This document shows, in pieces, positions 1 to 12,300 of a DNA stretch of 64,000 nt (position 1 is the first letter of the stretch; every line of letters begins with the position of its first letter). A program made the position numbers and the translations under genes. The notes beneath the pieces were generated by a model. The model was not told the DNA's origin and did not search any database. It was given only the letters and a program-made list of their open reading frames with translations. The stretch covers positions 469,467-533,466 of the forward strand of contig BDSI01000056.1 of NCBI GenBank assembly GCA_003117195.1, in the 5' to 3' direction. The stretch comes from Eudorina sp. 2006-703-Eu-15 (taxonomy: Eukaryota; Chlorophyta; Chlorophyceae; Chlamydomonadales; Volvocaceae).

Positions 1-100
1 TCATTTCTCCCATGCCGGGGCCAGTGATCTTAGCGCTGTCTCTGTCCCCATCCTCACCATCCCGTCCCAGCCCGTGCCACCCTCTTGCACCCAAATCTAC

Positions 101-2259
101 CTCCGGGTTGTAGCCCTTCTTAACCAGATCGTTGACGGCCTGCATCACCACGTAGCGCATGCGGCTGTAGGTGAAGATGGAGACATCGGTTCCCTCGCGA
201 ACCACTTCAGCGCGCTCCAGGCAGGCCACCTCGTCGCGGTCGCCCGCCTCACCCTTCACGTTGTACAGCAGCACGTGCTCGAAGAAAATGACTGGGTTGT
301 CGCTGCGGATGGCCTGTTGGACCCATCCGGAGTTAGGAGCGCGGTTAGGAGCGCATGTCTTTGAAGACATCAACCAGGAGCAGCCGAACATATTGCTGTG
401 TACTAACAGCACTCAAGGCAACGTGCAATGTCTTGCCAGCTTCGTCTGAATCAGCAGCTTGCCACCCCTTGCTGCTGTTGTGCGGAGGTTGTGTACCACA
501 GCCTGATGAAGGACAGCGTCCGTGATAGAGGACAGGCTTCCAACGACTCACTTCCACCTGGTCAATGTCTAGCGACCAGGCCGGCTGGCCTTCGAATCAA
601 CCCCTTCAGCAGCAAATACGAACGGTTGCGCCTAGTACATCGTATTTCCTTGGCGCATAGTACATCGTATTTCTTGGGTGTCTAGTACATCGTATTTGAT
701 GTCTACTAAACACGTATCTGATGTCTACGAAACACGATAGGCATTGTAATGCAGAGGCGTGCCGTTCGCATACATAAGACGCTGGAACATCAGCTACGCC
801 CTCCCTCCCAATTTATCACGGTGTCGCGATGTGAGCGTTCTGTCGGAAGGTGATAACCCTGTGCGATTCCCTCTCTGCCGCGTGTCCGGTACTGTCCTCT
901 AATTGCGGTGAACTCCCAGCGCCCTGCCCTGAAAACTGCTGCACCCCGCCCGAACGCCACAAGCTCCACAGCGCAGTACCGCTGAACCCCAACCTAAAGG
1001 CATCGGCACTAGCACGCACCGCCTTGAGCAGAGCCTTGGCGTTGCGCACAGTGGAGACCGCCACCAGCTGCACACCCGGGATGGACTGGAAGTACGACTC
1101 CAGGCGCTGCGAGTGCTCAGCACCCAGCTGGCGACCGACGCCACCCGGGCCGCGGATCACCATGGGCACCTTGAACTGGCCACCCGAGGTGTAGTGCAGC
1201 ATACCGCAGTTGTTGGAGATTTGGTTGAATGCCAACAGGAGGAAACCCATGTTCATGCCCTCCACGATGGGGCGCAGGCCGGTCATGGCTGCTCCGACAC
1301 CCATGCCCATGAAGCCGTTCTCTGCGGATTGCGGATTCGGCAGGCACGGTGCGCCGTGGGCATCGAATGACATCTGAACAGAAGCGAGGGCGCACATCTT
1401 AGATTCCCGTCCCGTTGATGGATTTGCTCCGGCATAGCTCCGGGAAACTGCCGAAGATGGTAACATGGTTGTGGAAAATGACTGCCCTGGCAGGCGTGAT
1501 TGTCGAGAACGGGGAGAGCGTCCGTGCAGCGTTGTCGGACGTGGGTAATTTGGGTGTAGTAGACGGTCTGTGCCCAGAATCTATGCCTATTCTCAAACTT
1601 TTTTATCAATCGCTTTCCAGCTGCTGTCGATCCACCGAGAGCGGCAAGGCACTGCCCTTCCGACCCTCGGTCCCATCACCTGGACCTACCGCAAATGGGC
1701 GTATCAAGCACGCGCATATCACCATACTTCTTGTAGAGACCGAAGGTGCACTTGTAGCTGCCGCCGTAGTGGCCCACATCCTCGCCTGTGTTATTGGACA
1801 GAAGAGCGATCTTTTCCGCGTCAGCATACAGCCATGAAGACGACATCGCTGCCGTTTGAAAGCAAATCGTAATCACGGTAATTAACTACGACCCTTGCAT
1901 ATCTGAGTCGTGCTGGAAAAGGTGTCCCATACGCGCGCCTTCGCCGACCGCAACGCTTACCCATCACACAGACGGTGGGATCGCGCTCCATCTCCTCATC
2001 AATCGCCTCACGAAGAGCCTCCCACATCATAATCTCCTTCTTTTGGGCCTTTGCCGCGACCAGCGAGCGCCGCCCAGAGCGCGCTGCAAACAGAAGCATA
2101 ACGGCAGCCAGTTGCGTATCAGACTGTCCCTATGCAAAATAAGGTTGTCCTAATTATTTCAGCTCTGCTTATTGCCTCACCTGCCAGGATAGCACGCTGG
2201 CCGGGGGCAGCGGCCACCCGGGCACCCGCAGCGGCGCGAACGTTGCGGGAAGCGAGCAT
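101..2259 (-). CDS. Plastid-type pyruvate dehydrogenase E1 component, beta subunit (3' end outside window)
   Basis: E1 beta pairs with E1 alpha for thiamine-dependent decarboxylation of pyruvate in the chloroplast PDH complex, feeding acetyl-CoA to fatty acid synthesis. Exons seen: complement(join(101..313,1020..1321,1690..1785,1961..2083,2181..2259)), 813 nt, 271 codons, all phases matching. Exon 1 starts [19 protein letters not shown], an Ala/Arg-rich transit-peptide-like leader. Exon 2 carries [14 protein letters not shown], exon 3 [12 protein letters not shown] (the cofactor/alpha-contact region of E1 beta), exon 4 the conserved [20 protein letters not shown] and [16 protein letters not shown] blocks, exon 5 [19 protein letters not shown]. 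The sequence follows the plastid/cyanobacterial type rather than the mitochondrial type. The last donor visible is just left of 101, so the C-terminal transketolase domain lies beyond the window. Next gene upstream, FCF2, runs in the same direction. Confidence 0.93.
633..741. repeat. Minisatellite in PDH E1 beta intron
   Basis: Inside the intron between exons 4 and 5: a 25-bp unit beginning TAGTACATCGTATTT starts at 633, 658 and 683, followed by two 22-bp units beginning GATGTCTAC at about 698 and 720. No coding or splice role is evident. Confidence 0.8.
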
Positions 2260-3995
2260 TTTCTAATTCCTGGATATCAGCGGCTACAGGAGGCCCGGGT
2301 AATACGGATTGCTGTCAAAACTAACAAAACAAGAAGAAGGCGCAAGCGTACGATATCGTACGACGAAACGCTCACAAGTGCAGGCTCGCTATGGTGACGA
2401 TGCCTTCGCAAACGCCCACAAGTAGAGATAACAAAGCTGTACAAGCCATGTCTTCATATTGTTTCTTTACATATGTTAGTATAGGGCTATAAGAAAGAAA
2501 AGTCGCACGTGAGTGAAGCTTTTTTTACGGTATTCCTTCTAGCAGTCATTTATGAAACTTCAGCGCGCTCTGGTGACTTAGACCAGGGTAAAGCGCAGGA
2601 TTCGCCCTGGCGTTCCCGCAATAATCCTGCGGAGTCCTATAGTGGCCGGCTCAAAGTCTTGTGTGGCGACTGCTCGTGGTGATACGCTAACCAAGACAGG
2701 CTGGCCAAGGCGGTTAAGTCCGTGTCGCATTTCGATTGGCAATTGGGTTGAGATAGGTTCTGTTCGGAGGGTTACGGCCGCGCTCCGCCTCGGTTTTCGG
2801 GTTTATTCTTCGGTCGGTGATGACCGGCACTGATGCCAGCAGCTGCACATCGAGAGGGAGTGACACATGCGTTTTGCGGTGACACGCGGTGACCGGCTGC
2901 AATACAACAGGGCAAAAATAAAGATGACGAAAGATGGCGGGCCTCTAACTGGCCAGCTGATCCTGCCATCCCACACGCTCAGGCCCGAGTTCGGCTGCGT
3001 GGTCTGGAGGGGCGCAAACTAACGTGGAGTGCTTGTACTTGGTCAAACAGTTCCATACAGTGTTTCCCGTTTGCTTTTTTCACTTGCGCATAAAGTAGAC
3101 TGCAAAGACTCATTTACACCGCTAGAGCCCCACCGGGCCAGAGAAGGGCGAGAACGCACCGACGATGGGCAGCAACAAACGGCCAACACACAGCCGCAAT
3201 ACAAGTCCAACGCCAGCACGGCTCGTGGCGCTACGATGATCAGGCTCCACCCGGCTCCAGAACCACAGACGCGCGTCTGTCGTACATTGCAGAAAACCTT
3301 GGTTCTCCTCACAAGTTCGGAAAACCTGTACGTATCGGCCGTCACCGATGACCCAAATGGCGCCGATGTGACATACACAAATTATGGAGCCCGCTAACAA
3401 CCAGCGCAGGCCTATGCTCGGTCACGCCGATTGCAGGATAACGCAAACGATTGGGTAGATTGGGTACGGCGACCTGCACAAGTCCGTTCCATGGCTAACA
3501 CCCAGAGGTTCAGGCATCATGCCCACTGCGTCCTGCGTAGCACCGTGCCTCATGAATCCAATATGACCTACATGTCTAAGCCACAATCGATCTAATCTGC
3601 TAGGCAATGTAACCTTTCTTGCGATACAGCATCTTGGAGCGAGTCAGCTCCGCAATGAACATGTCGGAAACAACCCACGGCGAGACACACATGACTGCAA
3701 TACCCAGGACACCTGGCCTCGCACAACAAACGAGGACCAAACGGTGCCCCAGGGCAGCTTGCGCGGCCATTTGCAGGACTTGCCATGAGAGCTGCGGGAA
3801 CAGCGGATTAAACCAGTCCAGCCACACGTTCATACCCTTCCCGCGCCACACTGCCTCGCCGTCGGCGATAGCAGCGCATGAATACACATCAATGCAGTCC
3901 TGTACCCGGTAACCGGCAGCACGAACACTCTTACTGCACGCCGAGATGCAGTGACGCCTCACAATATGATGGCCCAGGTCCTTACCGAAGCTGCA
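2260..3995. other. Intergenic: PDH E1 beta 5' flank and FCF2 3' region
   Basis: No convincing gene. The part next to 2260 is the 5' flank/promoter of the PDH gene; the part from about 3100 to 3995 is the probable 3' UTR of FCF2, ending at a minus-strand TGTAA at 3114-3118. A 120-codon minus-strand open frame at 3600-3962 falls in that UTR and shows no recognisable domain, so it is not called as a gene. Confidence 0.6.
3114..3118 (-). terminator. Candidate poly(A) signal of FCF2
   Basis: TTACA on the plus strand reads TGTAA on the minus strand, about 880 nt after the FCF2 stop. TGTAA is the known volvocine poly(A) signal; its use here is inferred from position. Confidence 0.4.
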
Positions 3996-6900
3996 CTAGT
4001 GCTTTGGCCGCTTCGGCTTGGGGTTGGTGCGCACGAGGTTCGTTTTCCGCTTCTTGACCTTCTGGTGCCGCGTCGCCTCCTGCTGCAGCTTGCCGTAACG
4101 CTTCTTCCGCACTGCTGCCAACCCTTGGTCAGCGAGTAGCTCCTGAGTGATGCTAGCCCCTCGCTCCCGTGACGTCAGGCGGCTGCTGTAGTAGTCTTGG
4201 GCGTTGTCCATGACTGTCCCAATCTGGAAGTGCTTGGGGAACTTGGTTTCGTCGAAGCTCTGTCGACAACCGAACGCGGGCGTAGGGTTTGTGCATTTGT
4301 CTGCCAAGAGTTTTTGAGTTCAGGAGACGCTTCCACCTATTCATCTGAAGGCATACCCTCTTACACCTCATCGTCATCAAGGAAACAAGCCCATGTAGCA
4401 TCTCAGCGACTCCAAGACTTGAAATACAATTCATCCCCGAACCGTCGCCTGCACCAAAGCATGCGCGCACCTTGTAAAATCGTTTCGGATCGTACGCGCC
4501 CCTGAGCCGCAGCAGCCGGAGCTCCTGCTTAACTTCGTCCGTAATCTTGGTTGCCGGCAGCTCGAACCAACGCTTTGTCTCGGACGCGGTTCTATCCGTT
4601 GCGTTGACACGCGGGGGGGCCATGATCTGCAAGCCAAAACACACCGGGACTGGCTGTTAGCAGTGCACGCATGTGAGGACACAAAGGACAGCATCCCGGC
4701 TGATACCCCGCACTAATATTGAAAGCATTGAAGGGCGAGTTTTAGTCTCAAGCATAGTGGGGCGTCGGAAAAAGCGCTCCGAAACCCCGTGGGTAGAGAC
4801 CCCGGTTGTCAGGCCGGCACATGGCCAGCGGCGCCGCAGCGCCACCCCATGCAGATCGATCTGAGCCGCTGAAGTAAGGCGCCCGCCCCATTCATCTAGG
4901 ACGCGCCAAGGCTATGCGGCTCGATAATGCCAGGCTTCATGCCAAATTGTGAGATCTTTTATTAAGACTATGATGGCGTCAAGGAGTTTTAGTCTCAAGC
5001 ATAGTGGGGCGTGGGAAAAGACGCTCCGAAACCCCGTGGGTAGAGACCCCGGTTGTCAGGCCGGCACATGGCCAGCAGCGCCGCAGCGCCACCCCATGCA
5101 GATCGATCTGAGCCGCTGAAGTAAGGCGCCCGCCCCATTCATCTAGGACGCGCCAAGGCTATGCGGCTCGATAATGCCAGGCTCCATGCCAAATCGTGAG
5201 ATCTTTTATTAAGACTATGATGGCGTCAAGGAGTTTTAGTCTCAAGCATAGTGGGGCGTCGGAAAAAGCGCTCCGAAACCCCGTGGGTAGAGACCCCGGT
5301 TGTCAGGCCGGCACATGGCCAGCGGCGCCGCAGCGCCACCCCATGCAGATCGATCTGAGCCGCTGAAGTAAGGCGCCCGCCCCATTCATCTAGGACGCGC
5401 CAAGGCTATGCGGCTCGATAATGCCAGGCTTCATGCCAAATTGTGAGATCTTTTATTAAGACTATGATGGCGTCAAGGAGTTTTAGTCTCAAGCATAGTG
5501 GGGCGTGGTAAAAGACGCTCCGAAACCCCGTGGGTAGAGACCCCGGTTGTCAGGCCGGCACATGGCCAGCAGCGCCGCAGCGCCACCCCATGCAGATCGA
5601 TCTGAGCCGCTGCAGTAAGGCGCCCGCCCCATTCATCTAGGACGCGCCAAGGCTATGCGGCTCGATAATGCCAGGCTCCATGCCAAATCGTGAGATCTTT
5701 TATTAAGACTATGATGGCGTCAAGGAGTTTTAGTCTCAAGCATAGTGGGGCGTCGGAAAAGACGCTCCGAAACCCCGTGGGTAGAGACCCCGGTTGTCAG
5801 GCCGGCACATGGCCAGCAGCGCCGCAGCGCCACCCCATGCAGATCGATCTGAGCCGCTGAAGTAAGGCGCCCGCCCCATTCATCTAGGACGCGCCAAGGC
5901 TATGCGGCTCGATAATGCCAGGCTTCATGCCAAATCGTGAGATCTTTTATTAAGACTATGATGGCGTCAAGGAGTTTTAGTCTCAAGCATAGTGGGGCGT
6001 CGGAAAAGACGCTCCGAAACCCCGTGGGTAGAGACCCCGGTTGTCAGGCCGGCACATGGCCAGCGGCGCCGCAGCGCCACCCCATGCAGATCGATCTGAG
6101 CCGCTGAAGTAAGGCGCCCGCCCCATTCATCTAGGACGCGCCAAGGCTATGCGGCTCGATAATGCCAGGCTCCATGCCAAATCGTGAGATCTTTTATTAA
6201 GACTATGATGGCGTCAAGGAGTTTTAGTCTCAAGCATAGTGGGGCGTCGGAAAAGACGCTCCGAAACCCCGTGGGTAGAGACCCCGGTTGTCAGGCCGGC
6301 ACATGGCCAGCGGCGCCGCAGCGCCACCCCATGCAGATCGATCTGAGCCGCTGAAGTAAGGCGCCCGCCCCATTCAGCTAGGACGCGCCAAGGCTATGCG
6401 GCTCGATAATGCCAGGCTCCATGCCAAATCGTGAGATCTTTTATTAAGACTATGATGGCGTCAAGGAGTTTTAGTCTCAAGCATAGTGGGGCGTCGGAAA
6501 AGACGCTCCGAAACCCCGTGGGTAGAGACCCCGGTTGTCAGGCCGGCACATGGCCAGCGGCGCCGCAGCGCCACCCCATGCAGATCGATCTGAGCCGCTG
6601 AAGTAAGGCGCCCGCCCCATTCATCTAGGACGCGCCAAGGCTATGCGGCTCGATAATGCCAGGCTTCATGCCAAATCGTGAGATCTTTTATTAAGACTAT
6701 GATGGCGTCAAGGAGTTTTAGTCTCAAGCATAGTGGGGCGTCGGAAAAGACGCTCCGAAACCCCGTGGGTAGAGACCCCGGTTGTCAGGCCGGCACATGG
6801 CCAGCGGCGCCGCAGCGCCACCCCATGCAGATCGATCTGAGCCGCTGAAGTAAGGCGCCCGCCCCATTCATCTAGGACGCGCCAAGGCTATGCGGCTCGA

Positions 6901-8329
6901 TAATGCCAGGCTCCATGCCAAATCGTGAGATCTTTTATTAAGACTATGATGGCGTCAAGGAGTTTTAGTCTCAAGCATAGTGGGGCGTCGGAAAAGACGC
7001 TCCGAAACCCCGTGGGTAGAGACCCCGGTTGTCAGGCCGGCACATGGCCAGCGGCGCCGCAGCGCCACCCCATGCAGATCGATCTGAGCCGCTGAAGTAA
7101 GGCGCCCGCCCCATTCATCTAGGACGCGCCAAGGCTATGCGGCTCGATAATGCCAGGCTCCATGCCAAATCGTGAGATCTTTTATTAAGACTATGATGGC
7201 GTCAAGGAGTTTTAGTCTCAAGCATAGTGGGGCGTCGGAAAAGACGCTCCGAAACCCCGTGGGTAGAGACCCCGGTTGTCAGGCCGGCACATGGCCAGCG
7301 GCGCCGCAGCGCCACCCCATGCAGATCGATCTGAGCCGCTGAAGTAAGGCGCCCGCCCCATTCAGCTAGGACGCGCCAAGGCTATGCGGCTTCCAATCTG
7401 ACAAATGCTCGACATGCAGTTTTGTTGCCTACGCAATGCTCACCAGGTTTGCAAGGCCCTTCTCCTTGGTCGCACCGACGCCTGGAGCCGCTCGTTTCGT
7501 GACAACCGGGCGCAATGTCTTCTCATGTTGAGCATCAGTCTGCCACTTGATGGCAACTGGGTCACTTCCCAGCCCCAGCTTCTGACCGGATGGTCCTGGC
7601 TGTGGCACGGGTGGAGACGCCTCACGGCCTCCTGCCCGTGCTTGAAGTGCCGCTTTCAACGACGATGCCAGCTGGTCCATGAAGTTGGGTCCTACTATGT
7701 CGTCATCATCGTCTACGCTGTCAACCTCGCTGCTCGTAGAAGGAGGTTCCTGCTCTCCATCGGACTCGGCGGCCGCTTCGCTACGTAAGAGCTCGTCCTC
7801 CTCCACCAAGGCTAAATCCGCCACCGTGTCTCCCTCCGCCGTTTCCCCTCTGTCGTCGACTTCTTCATTTTTGGATACTTGCGCTTCGGTAACCGTCCGT
7901 TCGCCTGCGCACAACCACAACCAACAGAAATTCGTCTTCGTTATCGGCTACACAAAAAAAGTGCCGTTGTGAGATAGCTCACAAACTACTGAAAACACGA
8001 TATCCAAGATACCTTGCAGTTGTCCTTGCAAAGGTGCCGATGCATCCGGACCTGCGGCAGGAACAGCTGACAGTTTCATAACCGGCTCAGAGTTCAGCTG
8101 CTTGCCGCAATGCCGCACCGGTTATGCCATCCCCATCCTCATCAGGTGGTCCTTCATGCGGAAGATGATTGACTGCCCCGGCTTTGGCCGCACTCCGCGC
8201 CGCCGACCTTCCGCGACCCCGGCCAGAGCTCCCTCGTCCACGCTGAGATGTTGTGTGAGGCCCTGAACTTTGCACAGGCTCCGCGCTTTGTTCAGTTGAA
8301 CGGTGAGACCCACGACGTGTTGTCACCAT
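3996..8329 (-). CDS. FCF2: FCF2-domain pre-rRNA processing protein (Fcf2/DNTTIP2 family)
   Basis: Nucleolar factor of the small-subunit processome, needed for early pre-rRNA cleavages in yeast. Model: complement(join(3996..4259,4471..4626,7444..7904,8119..8329)), 1092 nt, 363 aa, phases consistent. The Fcf2 domain occupies about residues 230-350: RWFELPATKITDEVKQELR, LRLRGAYDPKRFYK, then FPKHFQIGTVMDNAQDYYSS and a Lys-rich tail ending KPKRPKH. The N-terminal part (residues 1-225) is low complexity: an Arg/Gly-Ser stretch (GRGSSGRGRGRS) and acidic stretches (VDDDDDIVG). The ATG at 8329 is the first in frame and fits the exon 1 donor ACCG|GTGCGG. The third intron (4627-7443, 2.8 kb) is almost entirely a tandem array, far longer than the other introns of the gene. 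The linkage of exons across this intron rests on phase and family similarity, not on a transcript. Confidence 0.87.
4737..7391. repeat. 247-bp satellite array, 10.7 copies, inside FCF2 intron 3
   Basis: Units begin GAGTTTTAGTCTCAAGC at 4737, 4984, 5231, 5478, 5725, 5972, 6219, 6466, 6713, 6960 and 7207, an exact 247-bp period; the last copy breaks off after 185 bp. Copies differ at few sites. Copies 1 and 3 are identical over the compared length, and copies 2 and 4 share GGCGTG, CAGCAGCGCC and GGCTCCATG variants, which gives a 494-bp higher-order period. Copies 7 and 11 share the rare CATTCAGCTAGG variant, four units apart. Each unit holds the 12-bp palindrome CAGATCGATCTG, and most hold a small hairpin GCGTC-GGAAAA-GACGC. 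No long open frame runs through it. Confidence 0.97.
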
Positions 8330-9352
8330 AACGACTCGCGACCGGTGATATTTGCAGCAGCCGTGTGCTTGGACGATAAGCAATCCTCAACGAATTTAAT
8401 GTTTTTGTATTACGCAGAAACAAAAATACAGTATGATTACTGTCCAGAACAGCTGTTTGTGTCCACAGGTCTGTTATTATGCAATTTAGCGGCACAAAGG
8501 CCAGAGCAGCGTTGTGCATAGTCAATTTGAAGAGTGGATCACCTCCTTTGTCCTAGCAACAGCGGTTGGTACGACAGCGTCCAACTCGTTGGTTGGTCGT
8601 ACTTGCGATGCACACAAGACAGAATGTACTCGTCAGCTCAAAACGTCGGGCAAACACCATAGCGTATTCGGCTGCGCAATTGACACTAAATTGTAACGTC
8701 AATGTGCCAATATTGGCAATCGGCCCCCAACATCGTAAACCATTTCAAACCGACACCACACTGGCCCTGCAAGGCACAGCGGGAAACCTTAACTGTCTTG
8801 CGCGCCGTGCCACGATGACACAAGCTGTATGCCTTGGGGACGTTCATGACCCGCCAGGTTCAATGCAAAATGCGCCAACAGTGAGCTCGCAATCTGGGCA
8901 TCACTTGCCACACCCAAGCACGACGAAACATCCAGACATCAGGCACGCGCACGGAAGCGCGCATCTACATCAGAAACAGATCGACAATAAACAGATCCTT
9001 CCGGGCCCCCATTCCGCCCGAGACGCGCCTGCCCCTGCCTGCCTCACATATATACGTTGCGGAGCGTTGTTCACGCAAATTAGCTTAGGCAACCCTACGT
9101 GTTGCCTAAAAATTTGTAAAGCAACGTCAAAAACCTGCATCTTGCGTCCTGCTGTAGCCCGTTACAGAGGCCCACCTAATGGCCACAAGGCACTGCGAAA
9201 CTGCATCGGGTAGCCAAACCAAGCATCCTATCTCAACCCGTACACCCAGGCGACGAGAAGAAGAGAAGCCGAATCGAACAAAACGTACGGCCGACAAGAA
9301 TCCAGTCGTATCTGCAAAATCTGATCAACGCCGTGAGCAACCGACCGACCGC
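8330..9352. other. Intergenic: FCF2 promoter side and Raf-kinase 3' region
   Basis: No gene recognised. 8330 to roughly 8600 is the 5' flank of FCF2; 9160-9352 is the probable 3' UTR of the kinase. A 215-codon plus-strand open frame (8566-9213) has no domain, no codon bias and no neighbouring exons. Confidence 0.5.
9162..9166 (-). terminator. Candidate poly(A) signal of the Raf-like kinase
   Basis: TTACA on plus = TGTAA on minus, about 190 nt after the kinase stop codon. Confidence 0.45.
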
Positions 9353-12300
9353 TTACGGAGCTGCCGCCCTCTGTTGCCGCACCCGGGCAGCCGCCTCCTG
9401 CATCTGTTGCATGACCGTTGCAGTGGGCCGCAGCTCGTTCCACTGGGTCATGGTCGCTAGTATCTGCGTAAACGACGGGCGCTCCCGCGGGCTCGTGGCC
9501 CAGCAGCTCTGGATGAGGGCCGCCACGGCCGGATCCAGATCTGTAGGCAGGGCCATGCGCTTCCCGGAGAAGCCCACCGCGCCAACCACCTGCGGCGAAG
9601 TATGTAGCGCATCGGTGAGGAAGTGCGCCCGAGCCCATACGGGCCGCGATGGTGATTCCGTGCGTGGGGGCACAGAAAACATACATCTACATATTAGCTA
9701 CAAATACCCATCTCCAGACAAATACGATGATACGGCTGAGTATCAGAATTCAGCTCGCCGCTCTCCGACAAACAGCCATAATCATGCCACCGAGACGTGA
9801 CCTCCACCTCGCAACACAGACCAACTCACCTGCATAGGGTTCAGGTCCTCCCACGGCTCCTTGCCCGTTACCAGTTCGTACAGGATGACGCCGAAGCTGA
9901 ACACCTGTGGCAACAGGAACATCCTGAGTTGAGTGGGGTCCGATTTGCGCCGTCCCAAAGCTAAGCACAGAGGCAACCATCCTGATGCTAGCTGAGTATC
10001 TGGCTTCTCTGACCATGACAAAGCGGCAGGGCGGGTCAATCCATTCCCACGCACAGTACTCACGTCGCTCTTCTCATCGGATGGCTCGCCTCGTAAAATC
10101 TCGGGTGCCATCCAGGCAGGAGAGCTGCAGGGACGTAATTGGGCAGCATCACCTGAGCAGGCTCCATGGACACCCGTTGAGGGCAAAGTACCAGTCACAG
10201 GAAGATGCCACAGCTCTCCCGTCAGATGGCAAAGAGCATTTCCCATTTCCATGTGCCTTACTGCCACTCCCGGCAGGCAGACGCACTCCCGTAAGGAGCT
10301 GTCATTCCATACCTCCCCCACACGCAAATCCTTCGCTCACCCGCCCTGCGACTTCGCGGTCAGGAACGTGTTCATCTTGACCTGCGACAGCCCAAAGTCG
10401 CAGACTTTGATGGTGTAGTCCTTGTCCACAAGCAGGTTCGGTGACTTGAGATCCCGGTGTACCAGGACGGGCTTGCAGTTGTGGAGATACTCCATACCTG
10501 TCGCGGCACCCGAAGCGACCAAGAGACCATGGCAGAAATGATGGCACCGATAGCGCGGAAAGGGTGCAAAGAATCCGGCACGCCTTATGATACACGCAAC
10601 GGAAACAGGAAGCCCTTGTGGCGACGCTTATCGCCACCGAACATCTTAAAGGGAGATGGCCAGGTCCACTGCCGTCACGCCGTGGCCGCAGGAATTGCAG
10701 ACTGCTGGCCGCTGGTAGCGATGTCCTCCGCCAACTAGGCATCGCGTTGGTTGCAAAAGTGCACCCCTATCAAAACCGTTCAGGATAGCGCCCACTTTGG
10801 CCTGATCTGATGGCCGACTTACCCTTCGCAATGTCCAGGGCCATGTTGAGGCGCCGGCGTGGGTCGAGGACCTCTTTGGTGCGGTGCAGCATTCGGAACA
10901 GGGAGCCCCGCACCACAAACTGTGTCACGATCGCCAGCTGGTTGCTCTGTGTCACCGCCCCCATGAACAGCACGATGTTGGGGTGGCGCAGCTTGCTCAT
11001 GATCATCACCTCGTCCCGGAACTCGCGGATGGTCACGGGCGAGAGATTCTGTTCCAGGAAGCGCTTGATGGCCACCTCAGTGCCGCGCCAGGTGCCCCGG
11101 TACACCTCACCATAGCTGCAGCGGGAGAGGCAGATGGAAGGCATTCATTCCACGCTGCTCGCTGCAAGACGTTTCGCAAAAGCTTAGCCCGAACGCATCG
11201 ACGACGTGTAACTTCGTTATGCCTTGCAAGACAGCACGCGCGGTGCGGGTCTGGTCTTACCCCTGCTGTGTTTATTTGCACCATGCCCCAATCTTCCCGG
11301 GTGCCCGGTCTTCCCGGGTTCGTTTCTGGGGTTTCAATTTTCTTTTCCTTAAAACCCCCTCTTCCCCCAGGGTACGGCAATGCGGCTCGCCTAACACCAG
11401 GCATCTTACATAGCAGACCCGCCGGGGACCCTTACCTTCCGATGCCGATGCGGTTCTTGAATGTGAGCTCCTCGGGGCTGATCTCCAGGTCCCGGTACGA
11501 AGGAGGCAGCGGCATTGACACGGAGAGGGACGGCTGTAACGCGAGACCCGACGTCTGCCCGCCGGCGAAGGAACTGCCGCTGTGGACCTGCATCCTCTCC
11601 AAGCGGCTCTGAGACGGTATGGTCATCTCGTGCGCGAGGTCCACCGGCGGTCGCTGCTGCGGCTGCATCTGGTTTTGCTGGTGGGGCTGTGCCTGCTGTT
11701 GCTGCTGAAACGCCTGATGGGGAAGCTGCTGCATCGATTGTGGCGGCTGCGCTGTCGACTGCAGCACAAGCTGCTGAGGCTGTGTCGGTACCTGGGTCTG
11801 CAGTGGTTGCGTGCCTGGGGTTAAGACCAGCTGGGGCCCGCCAACAGGGAGCGACGGGCGCGGCCCGTGCAGCATGGCGGGCCCCGCAGGCGGAGCTGGC
11901 CCGGACATGGGTGCCCCCGACTCGATAACTTGTACCGTTGTCGTGGACATCATGGAGACCCGCCGGTCCAGGCCAGACAGCGGCAGGCCACCGCCGGGTC
12001 CAGCCAAGCCCGCAGCCGCGAGCATTGCCTGATGATGCTGCTGCCGCTGCTGCTCCTGCTGCTGCAAATACGCCGCGTGAAGCATGTATTGAGCGTTAGG
12101 CTGCTGCGCAGCCCAGCTGTTCGCCCACGCCGCGTCATAGGCTTGGCGCCAGTCGTGCACCCCTTGCCCAGAGCCCGCGTGCGCCGGCATATACCCCTGC
12201 GCCTGTGAGACGTATCCCTGCGCCGGTGCCGCTGCTCCGTGCGGCAAGTACATGCCATACGGTGCGCCTTGCATGGCCGCCGCATAATACGACATCATCA

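Noticed and set aside
850..1194. 114-codon plus-strand frame
   Set aside because: Shadow of PDH E1 beta exon 4 on the opposite strand.
3600..3962. 120-codon minus-strand frame after FCF2
   Set aside because: Lies in the probable FCF2 3' UTR, lacks codon bias and a domain.
4737..7391. CRISPR-like array
   Set aside because: The whole 247-bp unit is repeated with no unique spacers, in a eukaryotic intron.
8566..9213. 215-codon plus-strand frame
   Set aside because: Composition looks random, no family match, no splice partners, and it overlaps the likely kinase 3' end.
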